A DNA stretch of 6,754 bases. It comes from Planctomycetes bacterium GWF2_50_10 (GTDB lineage Bacteria; Planctomycetota; Phycisphaerae; Sedimentisphaerales; GWF2-50-10). The translations under genes and the position numbers were made by a program. The stretch covers positions 1-6,754 of the forward strand of contig MHYB01000016.1 of NCBI GenBank assembly GCA_001824635.1, given 5' to 3'. Within the stretch, counting starts at the first letter, position 1; each line of letters begins with the position of its first letter. Positions 1 to 5,573 of this stretch are shown piece by piece. The notes beneath the pieces are model-generated. The model was not told the origin of the DNA. It did not search any database and saw only the letters and a program-made list of their open reading frames with translations.

Positions 1-450
1 GCAGACGGGCTTTATCAGTTTGGGGCTTGCCTGGAGGCCGGCCATGAGAAGCGAATCAAGATCGAGGCATTTGCGAGAGGAGCAGATAGCTTCGATAGTT
101 TCGGAGGTGAAGCATTGCTCGAAGGCTTCGTAGTCGAAATTGGGAAGTATCTGGCCATCGACGAGGTGGGTTCTGAATGAGCCTTGGGTATAGACGGCGA
201 CGTTTACATCGTCGATCCAATCCTGCATCATGGATGCGGCGGATTCGAGGAGATTTTCGAGATTGACCTGGCCTGCGAGGGCCTGCTGGAAATCCAGCAA
301 GGTGCGCATGGCGGTGAGCTGCTTGAGGAAGTTGCGCTGGGCACCGACAAGGTCGTTGCAGAGGATGTCTATTTTTTTGGCCTGGCTTTTTCTGGCCCTG
401 TTGAGGCGAGATACCAGCTGGCGAACCCTTTTTTCTCTAGCTTTATCCAA
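1..450 (-). CDS. Coiled-coil/GAF-like signalling protein, 3' end beyond window
   Basis: This open frame of exactly 150 codons reads leftwards off the window edge with no stop, so only the N-terminal part is seen. I chose a TTG start at 448-450 because an in-frame TAA lies only 18 bases upstream (469-471), no ATG or GTG lies between them, and a GGGGA ribosome-binding site sits 6 bases before it. Residues 1 to about 50 are very basic and helical with a coiled-coil look (KAREKRVRQL, then RKSQAKK). From about residue 52 the pattern (LLDFQQAL, then NLENLLESAASMMQDW, then NVAVYTQG) resembles the first helices and strand of a GAF sensory domain. No membrane segment or signal peptide is seen. It lies downstream of and on the same strand as the response regulator and kinase, so a role in the same circuit is inferred. 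The GAF assignment is from pattern only; the missing C-terminal half could carry any output domain. Confidence 0.7.
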   Translation of the reverse strand, partial: MDKAREKRVRQLVSRLNRARKSQAKKIDILCNDLVGAQRNFLKQLTAMRTLLDFQQALAGQVNLENLLESAASMMQDWIDDVNVAVYTQGSFRTHLVDGQILPNFDYEAFEQCFTSETIEAICSSRKCLDLDSLLMAGLQASPKLIKPVC

Positions 451-456
451 AGTGAA

Positions 457-461
457 TCCCC
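457..461 (-). promoter_or_regulatory. Ribosome-binding site that fixes the TTG start of the GAF-like gene
   Basis: On the minus strand this reads GGGGA, 6 bases before the TTG at 448-450. The in-frame stop at 469-471 excludes a more distant start. It is the only purine-rich block close enough to serve any start in this short open stretch. Confidence 0.55.
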
Positions 462-567
462 AAAGAATTTACAATATTCATCTACCTGAATTTCGGACGG
501 CTGGGAGGGGTGCTTTAGTTAAAACCGGGGGAGGGAGCAAAATAGAGATGGGCCGATAATCAATGCT

Positions 568-588
568 GTTGCGGGTTGCGCGTTGCGA
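568..588. repeat. Three tandem heptamers GTTGCGN
   Basis: The plus strand reads gttgcgg, gttgcgc, gttgcga without interruption, i.e. three 7-base units that differ only in the last base. They lie in the 179-base gap between the kinase and the GAF-like gene. Such a short array could be a binding site for a multimeric protein or simple slippage; nothing else supports a function. The rest of this gap (451-629) shows no convincing terminator hairpin. Confidence 0.5.
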
Positions 589-629
589 GGTTAGGAAAAG
601 AGTAGAGCCATATACACCATTATTTTAGG

Positions 630-2840
630 TTACTGGCCGAGACCGGGGCGACATGGGAGGGTTATGGTGGCGGTTGTGCCGGTGTTGGGGGCAGAGGTGA
701 GTTTTACGGCGGCGTTGTTTAGGCCCAGGAGGCGATGGGCGTGGGATAGGCCGATGCCGCGTTTTCTGCCGGCGAGTCTGGCGGAGAAGAACGGGTTAGG
801 GGCTTTTGCGAGGGTAGCGGAGTCCATGCCGCAGCCGGTATCCTTTATTTTTATTTCTGCCTGGTCGTCATCGGGTCGGCTGAAAACAGAAATGTCGACT
901 GGGCCGCTGGAGCCGGGATAAGATTCGAAGGCGTTTTCGATTATGTTGGATAACGCGGTTGTGATCTGGCCGGGATCGACGAAGACCGTGGGCACAGATT
1001 CCAGGCCGGAGAGGTGAACTTCCGGCTGGGAGAGGCCTGCCTTTGCGGCAGCATTAGCGATGGCGCTTTGGATTATTTCGGCAAGGGGCGCGTGTTTTTT
1101 TGCAGGCGCAGGCGGATTGGCGAAGTACATCAGATCCGAGATCATCGAGGTTATCTCGGTTGAGCGTTCCTGTATCTGCTTGAGCATCTGGAGGCGCTGC
1201 GGGTCTGATTCGCTTTGGAGGAGGAGCTGTGCCCTGCCGGAAATGACGGCGAGGGGATTATTGAATTCATGCGCTGCGCCGGCGGCGAGTTCTGCTGCGG
1301 AGAGCATGGCTTTTGCGGAGGCAAGCTGGGCGGAAGTTTCCTTAAGCTCGCGGAGGAGATAGGCAAAATTTTCGGAGAGGCGTTTTTGTTTATAGTTTGA
1401 CTGGGCCAGAGCCACGAGCGCGGCAAGCAAAGTAAGGGCCTGCTGGATCGAGGGCAGTTCAAGCTGAGGCCGGGAGGTTTCGAAAATTATCAAGCCGATA
1501 AGCTTTGGGCCGCTGGTAAGAAGCAGGAGCCTGGCCTGGGGGTCGAGTTTATCATGGAGTTTTTTGTAGACCCAGGGCAGGTGCGGGTGGGCAGCATCGG
1601 GGGTTTTAATGTTACGCAACGAATCCCAATCAATATCGGCGGGGATCGCAACGACGGTGTAATCGACATTGCCGGGGGTTACCAGGGCAGTTTCAAGTTC
1701 ATTGTTTTCACCTTTGAGCAGAACGCAGACGTTGCCGGCTTGGTATGTGCGGGCAAAGCCAGCGGCAAAAGCGGAAGCGATCTCGATGGGACTGCTCTGG
1801 GGCTTTATATCCGCAACGAACTGGCTGAGGAATTTGCTAACGGCTGTTTCGCTGTGGAGTTTGATATTATCATTGCGGAGATCGGTGTTGAGTTTGGCGA
1901 CGGAGGCGGCGGTGTTTTGGACCGCCGTTATGAAAGAAGGCGATTGGGCGGGACCGTCGAGGCCCAGCGATGTCTTTTTCTGCTGGAGCTGCTCGTCGAG
2001 GAGGACTATCAACTCGGATGACTGCTGCCTTTCAAGGCCTATGGCGGTGAGGATATCTTCGGCGAAATCGGTTGACTCGTAATTTCCGGAATCGCCCATA
2101 GAGAGGCTTCGGACGAGTTTATCGGCAGTATTAACGATACGGGCGAGGTTAGAGCCGGCGATCTCCGGCATTGCCATATCTTCATGATGGAGCCATACGG
2201 CCGTGATGATATCATCGGGGAGGTTCCATTTTTCGCCGAGGCGTTTGCCGATGACGCAGTGGTCGACGCCGAGCGTTTTTTTCTCGACGGAGGCAATGGA
2301 CGCGGAGAGGGATTTGCTTTCCTGGACTATCTTTTCGAAGCTTTTGGGCATTACCTCATCTATGGCGAGTTTGCCTATGTCGTGAAGCAGGCCTGCAGCG
2401 AAGGCTGTTTGCGGGTCGGCTTTAAAAGACGGAAGATATTGGGCAATAAGCCTTGAAGCTATCGCGACAGCAAGTGAATGAATTACCAACTGCTTGCGCG
2501 GCAGAGGTCTTTTTGAATCCGGGTCGTAATCAGGATCGAAGGCTTCGAATATTTTAACCGCCAGGGCCGCATCGCGAATGGTTGAAAGGGGCAGCTTGCG
2601 GCAGAGGGAATCGATCGAGCCGTCTTCAATACCGCTTTGGGCACCGATGGACAAAATTTTGGCGGCGAGGGCGGCATCGGATGAGATTATGTCGGCAAGG
2701 CCCTGGGGCTGAACGCCCTGCTGTGAGAAAAGCGTAAAGAGCCTGCGTGCGGTCTGCGGGAGGACGCTTAGCGAACTGAGCTTACGAATGATCAGTTCGA
2801 CCTGCCTGGAAGCTGAAGTATTTGGATGGGGCTGGGCCAT
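630..2840 (-). CDS. HDOD-GAF-histidine kinase, soluble hybrid sensor
   Basis: The 736-residue protein has three parts. Residues about 14-245 form an HDOD domain. It keeps a set of HD-type metal-ligand residues (H121, H153-D154 in LLHDIGK, H194, H218-H219, D240) but lacks the GYP motif of HD-GYP cyclic-di-GMP phosphodiesterases. Residues about 335-485 look like a GAF sensory domain. A helical linker (about 485-515) leads to a HisKA domain with H524 in AAHEFNNPL, the expected phosphorylation site. The HATPase_c domain follows, with N box N632/N636, G1 box DTGCGM at 667-672 and G2 box GIGL at 695-698. No membrane helix is seen, so it should sense a cytoplasmic signal. The ATG start follows GAGGA by 8 bases. 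That site overlaps the TGA of the upstream response regulator, so the two are very likely co-transcribed and translationally coupled. Kinase activity is well supported by motifs; whether the HD part hydrolyses anything is unknown. Confidence 0.93.
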   Translation of the reverse strand: MAQPHPNTSASRQVELIIRKLSSLSVLPQTARRLFTLFSQQGVQPQGLADIISSDAALAAKILSIGAQSGIEDGSIDSLCRKLPLSTIRDAALAVKIFEAFDPDYDPDSKRPLPRKQLVIHSLAVAIASRLIAQYLPSFKADPQTAFAAGLLHDIGKLAIDEVMPKSFEKIVQESKSLSASIASVEKKTLGVDHCVIGKRLGEKWNLPDDIITAVWLHHEDMAMPEIAGSNLARIVNTADKLVRSLSMGDSGNYESTDFAEDILTAIGLERQQSSELIVLLDEQLQQKKTSLGLDGPAQSPSFITAVQNTAASVAKLNTDLRNDNIKLHSETAVSKFLSQFVADIKPQSSPIEIASAFAAGFARTYQAGNVCVLLKGENNELETALVTPGNVDYTVVAIPADIDWDSLRNIKTPDAAHPHLPWVYKKLHDKLDPQARLLLLTSGPKLIGLIIFETSRPQLELPSIQQALTLLAALVALAQSNYKQKRLSENFAYLLRELKETSAQLASAKAMLSAAELAAGAAHEFNNPLAVISGRAQLLLQSESDPQRLQMLKQIQERSTEITSMISDLMYFANPPAPAKKHAPLAEIIQSAIANAAAKAGLSQPEVHLSGLESVPTVFVDPGQITTALSNIIENAFESYPGSSGPVDISVFSRPDDDQAEIKIKDTGCGMDSATLAKAPNPFFSARLAGRKRGIGLSHAHRLLGLNNAAVKLTSAPNTGTTATITLPCRPGLGQ

Positions 2841-2848
2841 TGGTGCTT

Positions 2849-2853
2849 TCCTC
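2849..2853 (-). promoter_or_regulatory. Ribosome-binding site of the kinase, overlapping the regulator's stop codon
   Basis: On the minus strand the regulator's stop TGA (2852-2854) runs into GAGGA, which lies 8 bases before the kinase ATG. A ribosome terminating on the regulator sits directly on this site, which suggests translational coupling and matched amounts of the two partners. Confidence 0.75.
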
Positions 2854-3418
2854 AGGACAGGCTCAGAACGGAAGTTATTTTGTTTACCAACTCGGAAATA
2901 TCGAAGGGCTTTTTGATGAAGCCTTCGGCACCGGCTTTGAGGAGGCCTTCAATTTCCGAGGGGTTGACGACACCAGATACAATGATGATCTTTGTGGATT
3001 CAAAGTCGGAATTTTTGCGGATGGTCTGGCAGACGATGTTGCCATTGACGTCCGGGAGCATATAATCAAGAATGATGAGGTCGGGGCTGAACTGCTGGGT
3101 CATCAGGCCGGCGTCGTAGCCGCTGCTTGCGGTTCGCACATCGAATCGGCCGTCGCGAATGAGAACATCGACCATCAGTTCGACAATTTCAATATCATCA
3201 TCTACAATGAGGATTTTCTTTTTGCCTGTTTCGAGATTGTCCAAAGGAATGGCGTTATCCTTCATGAACTTGATGAGACTTTCGCGGGGTATTCGGCGGA
3301 ATTTTGAGCCTGGGATGCGAAAACCGATCAGCTTGCCAGAATCAAAACATCTGATGATGGTTTGCTGGCTGACTTTGCAGATCTCGGCAGCCTCGCCGGT
3401 GGTGAAAAGCTCCTTCAT
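2852..3418 (-). CDS. Response regulator with N-terminal excisionase/MerR-type HTH and C-terminal receiver
   Basis: The 188-residue protein has an HTH_17-like DNA-binding domain at residues about 4-55. It opens FTTGEAAEICKVSQQTI and ends with the wing and helix SKFRRIPRESLIKFM. A short linker leads to a receiver domain at about 67-186. Receiver residues are complete: acidic cluster D73-D75, phospho-acceptor D118 in LIILDYMLP, S148 at the Thr/Ser switch position and K170 before PF. The order is reversed from common response regulators, which have the receiver first. I chose the ATG at 3416-3418, where AGGA lies 9 bases upstream. A TTG three codons earlier (3425-3427) is in frame but directly abuts that AGGA, leaving no spacing. 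The HDOD-histidine kinase follows after 11 bases and is the likely phosphodonor. The target genes are not visible; autoregulation is possible because the gene has its own promoter and a structured leader. Confidence 0.92.
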   Translation of the reverse strand: MKELFTTGEAAEICKVSQQTIIRCFDSGKLIGFRIPGSKFRRIPRESLIKFMKDNAIPLDNLETGKKKILIVDDDIEIVELMVDVLIRDGRFDVRTASSGYDAGLMTQQFSPDLIILDYMLPDVNGNIVCQTIRKNSDFESTKIIIVSGVVNPSEIEGLLKAGAEGFIKKPFDISELVNKITSVLSLS

Positions 3419-3453
3419 TTTATCCAATCCTTTTGTCTTATCGAAACAGACGG

Positions 3454-3471
3454 CTGGGAGACCTATCCCAA
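3454..3471 (-). promoter_or_regulatory. Hairpin in the 5' leader of the response regulator mRNA
   Basis: In the minus-strand transcript, UUGGGA (3466-3471) can pair with UCCCAG (3454-3459) across a 6-base loop: five Watson-Crick pairs and one G-U. It lies about 35 bases before the ATG and close to the predicted transcript start. There is no following U-run, so it is not a terminator. A role in mRNA stability or in regulator binding is possible but unproven. Confidence 0.4.
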
Positions 3472-3487
3472 GTTACCTTAACTACCT

Positions 3488-3517
3488 ATATTAACTATCG
3501 TCCGGCGGGGTCGTCAA
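3488..3517 (-). promoter_or_regulatory. Sigma70-like promoter for the response regulator-kinase operon
   Basis: On the minus strand TTGACG (3512-3517) is a 5-of-6 match to the -35 consensus. TAATAT (3488-3493), a 4-of-6 match to the -10, follows after an 18-base spacer. Transcription would start near 3480, giving a leader of about 60 bases before the ATG at 3418. It is the best promoter-like pair for this gene in the intergenic region. Confidence 0.5.
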
Positions 3518-3546
3518 GCTTAAATATAATTGTGCATGCTGAAAAG

Positions 3547-3579
3547 CTGTTTTTATACGGAACATGGTTTAAAAAGCAG
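3547..3579. repeat. Imperfect AT-rich inverted repeat
   Basis: CTGTTTTTA (3547-3555) faces TAAAAAGCAG (3570-3579), which pairs over 9 bases with one bulged G. It lies mid-way in the divergent region, so it could be an operator. AT-rich sequence gives such matches easily, so confidence is low. Confidence 0.25.
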
Positions 3580-3677
3580 ATTGCAAGAAAGCATCTTGTA
3601 TCGTAGTGAATTGTGTTCCAGAAGCGCATAAAAAGTTGCTCGTACCGCGAAATGTGGGTATATTGCCCAAAGTTCTT

Positions 3678-3706
3678 TTGATTTTAGCGATGATGGCCGT
3701 TATTTA
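3678..3706 (+). promoter_or_regulatory. Weak candidate promoter for the ATPase-DUF4276 operon
   Basis: TTGATT (3678-3683) and TATTTA (3701-3706) are separated by 17 bases. Transcription would start near 3713, just before the GGAG ribosome-binding site (3716-3719). The -10 is poor (3 of 6). The perfect TATAAT at 3525-3530 is an alternative without a -35, which would give a leader of nearly 200 bases. Confidence 0.25.
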
Positions 3707-3727
3707 TTACGTTTTGGAGATTTGTAA

Positions 3728-4834
3728 GTGGGTACGCCACTGAAAAAGCTGACTATAAAGGGCTTTAAGTCCATTGAAAGCATTGAAGATATTGAGATTG
3801 GCAACCCCAACATCTTAATAGGCGCTAATGGGGCTGGCAAGAGCAATTTTGTAGATTTCTTCCGCATGTTGAGGGCGATGGCCGAACAAGGTCTTCAAGA
3901 TTTTGTTGCCACCCGCGGCGTTGATGGATTGTTTTTCCTAGGGCCAAAAACCACACGGCAAATTACAGCCCACCTGACATTTGGCCAAAATACCTATGAT
4001 TTTACGCTTGAACCAACAGCTGGTAAAACACTTAAGATAGCAAGTGAACGTGTTCGCTATTTGGGCGGCGGCAACCCGACGCTGATAGGAGCTGGAACAA
4101 TTGAGTCGGCATTGAAATCGCTCAAGGACGAAAAAGCTATCATGGGGCAAGGCCCCGGAGTGTGTCATTATGTTTACGATGCCATCTCAAGTTGGATGGT
4201 CTATCACTTTCACGATACCAGTATGCTTTCGCCTATGCGTAGAGAGCAGGCTGTTAGGAATTTCCGCGAATTATCGCCCGATGCAGGCAACATAGCCGCG
4301 TTTCTTCTTCGGATGAAGCAATTGGACAATGGCCGTTATCTTCAAATAAGGGATACAATCAGACAGATAGCTCCTTTCTTCGATGATTTCCTGCTGGAAC
4401 CTGAAACCAAAGGCGCTGATGAATTTGTTCGCCTGGAATGGCGGCAGAAAGGCAGTTCTTTCCCGTTCCAGCCGTCGCATTTTTCAGATGGTACTATACG
4501 GTTCATCTGTCTTGCAACCGCGCTGCTTCAAGCTGTCCCGCCGGCAACTGTTGTTATAGATGAACCAGAACTTGGGTTGCATCCACAAGCAATATCGCTG
4601 TTGGCCGAATTGATCCGTTCGGCGGCTTCCAGGACACAGGTAATCGTATCGACGCAGTCAACCACGCTGCTTGACCACTTCGCACCTGAGGAAATTATCG
4701 TAGTCAATCGGAAAAAAGGTGCTTCTACATTTGAAAAACTGGATGTGGAATCTCTTGCGAGCTGGAGGGAGGAATACTCACTTGGCGAACTCTGGCAAAA
4801 AGATGTCCTTCGAGGAGGCCCTGCCAGTGACTGA
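3728..4834 (+). CDS. COG4637-like AAA/ABC-type ATPase (AAA_21/SMC-like), partner of a DUF4276 protein
   Basis: The 368-residue protein is a single-chain SMC/RecF-style ATPase. The N-terminal strand-turn LTIKGFKSIES leads into Walker A GANGAGKS (32-39). An ABC-signature-like FSDGT lies at 252-256, Walker B VVIDEPE at 275-281 with catalytic E279, a D-loop-like GLHP at 283-286, and the switch segment STQS at 308-311. Q310 stands where many relatives have His, which I recall as usual in this subgroup. No zinc hook or long coiled coil is present; residues 45-240 form the insert or lid. The start is GTG at 3728: TAA is the codon directly before it, and GGAG lies 8 bases upstream. The next gene begins inside its end, so the two form one operon and probably one complex. 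The ATPase class is clear; the biological role is not. Related ATPases paired with TOPRIM-type proteins act in phage defence, which is my inference here. Confidence 0.92.
   Translation: MGTPLKKLTIKGFKSIESIEDIEIGNPNILIGANGAGKSNFVDFFRMLRAMAEQGLQDFVATRGVDGLFFLGPKTTRQITAHLTFGQNTYDFTLEPTAGKTLKIASERVRYLGGGNPTLIGAGTIESALKSLKDEKAIMGQGPGVCHYVYDAISSWMVYHFHDTSMLSPMRREQAVRNFRELSPDAGNIAAFLLRMKQLDNGRYLQIRDTIRQIAPFFDDFLLEPETKGADEFVRLEWRQKGSSFPFQPSHFSDGTIRFICLATALLQAVPPATVVIDEPELGLHPQAISLLAELIRSAASRTQVIVSTQSTTLLDHFAPEEIIVVNRKKGASTFEKLDVESLASWREEYSLGELWQKDVLRGGPASD
4812..4818 (+). promoter_or_regulatory. Strong ribosome-binding site inside the ATPase gene, setting the DUF4276 start
   Basis: GAGGAGG lies within the last codons of the ATPase gene, 8 bases before the GTG at 4827-4829. 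It is the strongest Shine-Dalgarno match seen in the window. It decides in favour of this GTG over the in-frame ATG at 4803, which lies upstream of the site. Confidence 0.75.
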
Positions 4835-5531
4835 CCTTGCTGTAATCGTGGAGGGGCAATCCGAACTTGCATTCGTAAACAGCACTCTCCAGGAACACCT
4901 TCGGGGGCACGGCGTGGATGCGTGGGGCAGACTGCCTGGCAAACACGTCCAATGCGGGGGCATACCTAAATGGGATATTGTCCGCGGCGATATATGCCGT
5001 ACATTGAAAGAACGGACAAGCAGAAGATGTACGATATTTTTCGATTTCTATGGCATGCCGCATAGCTGGCCCGGACGAAGAGAGGCCGCATCCGCCTCAT
5101 TTTCGCAGAAAGCAGAAATGGTTGAAGCGGCTATTGCCGAAGATATCGCCACGGTAATGGGCAGTGATTTCAGACGTGAATTATTTATCCCATATGTGCA
5201 AATGCACGAATTTGAGGCTCTGCTGTTTAGTGATGTCGATCAGATGTCCCGCCAACTGTGTGTTGTTAATTCATGCAGCGATGAAGGAAGCCACTCGCGG
5301 ATGCGTAACAACTTACAGAAAATACTTGAAACCGCAGGTTCAGCCGAACAGATAAATGATAGTGCCAATACCGCACCATCAAAGAGGATATTGGGCATAG
5401 CTCCCGGATACCGCAAAGCTATTTCCGGCCCGATCATACTTGGGCGAATCGGAATACCACAAATCAGGCAAAAGTGCCCTCATTTCAACCAGTGGCTTAC
5501 CAATCTTGAAGCACTTGGCAGCAGTTACTAA
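4827..5531 (+). CDS. DUF4276 family protein (TOPRIM-like), coupled to the ATPase
   Basis: The 234-residue protein matches the DUF4276 pattern I know along its whole length. It starts LAVIVEGQSE (residues 4-13, with the TOPRIM-type glutamate E9), followed by FFDFYGMP (71-78, acidic D73), YVQMHEFEALLFSD (123-136), PSKR (184-187), PGYRKAISGP (193-202) and CPHFNQWL (217-224). The GTG start is chosen because GAGGAGG lies 8 bases upstream and it places VEGQSE near the N-terminus, as is usual in the family. The longer in-frame starts at 4719 and 4803 would only add residues encoded inside the ATPase gene. The GTG lies 8 bases within the ATPase frame, so translation is coupled. The E and D motifs suggest a metal-dependent nuclease-like or nucleotidyl-binding centre; catalysis is inferred, not shown. 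The gene appears complete and ends 42 bases before the convergent neighbour. Confidence 0.9.
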   Translation: MTDLAVIVEGQSELAFVNSTLQEHLRGHGVDAWGRLPGKHVQCGGIPKWDIVRGDICRTLKERTSRRCTIFFDFYGMPHSWPGRREAASASFSQKAEMVEAAIAEDIATVMGSDFRRELFIPYVQMHEFEALLFSDVDQMSRQLCVVNSCSDEGSHSRMRNNLQKILETAGSAEQINDSANTAPSKRILGIAPGYRKAISGPIILGRIGIPQIRQKCPHFNQWLTNLEALGSSY

Positions 5532-5573
5532 GATTTGCAGGTAAAACTCATTGGCGTTAAGCGTGCGATACTC

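Larger units (their letters stand above)
3419..3727. other. Divergent intergenic region between regulator and ATPase genes
   Basis: These 309 bases carry no credible gene. They hold a promoter and leader hairpin for the leftward regulator (3454-3517), an imperfect AT-rich inverted repeat at 3547-3579, and a weak candidate promoter for the rightward ATPase gene (3678-3706). A perfect TATAAT at 3525-3530 on the plus strand has no matching -35 at normal spacing. The region is clearly AT-richer than the signalling genes to its left, as is the ATPase gene to its right, so the left edge of an acquired segment may fall within it. Confidence 0.6.

Noticed and set aside
184..559. Two overlapping plus-strand open frames at the left end
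   Set aside because: The minus-strand frame here is open for 150 codons, starts with a ribosome-binding site and gives a plausible GAF-like protein.
1554..2021. 155-codon plus-strand open frame inside the kinase gene
   Set aside because: It is antisense to a domain-complete kinase, its translation matches no family I know, and it is explained by the codon bias of the minus-strand gene.
630..2840. HD-GYP cyclic-di-GMP phosphodiesterase
   Set aside because: HD and HH residues are present, but after H218-H219 the sequence is EDMAMPE, without the GYP motif. The overall layout fits HDOD.
3525..3530. Perfect TATAAT on the plus strand as the ATPase promoter
   Set aside because: There is no -35-like hexamer 15-19 bases upstream and no extended -10 TG. 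It also lies almost 200 bases before the gene, in AT-rich DNA where such hexamers are common.
3690..3743. Short ORF (17 codons from ATGATG) overlapping the ATPase start
   Set aside because: No ribosome-binding site precedes it, and it overlaps the ATPase's own well-supported GTG start. It could only be a chance upstream ORF.
5532..5573. Possible bidirectional terminator between the convergent genes
   Set aside because: No stem of useful length followed by a T-run could be found in the 42 bases.
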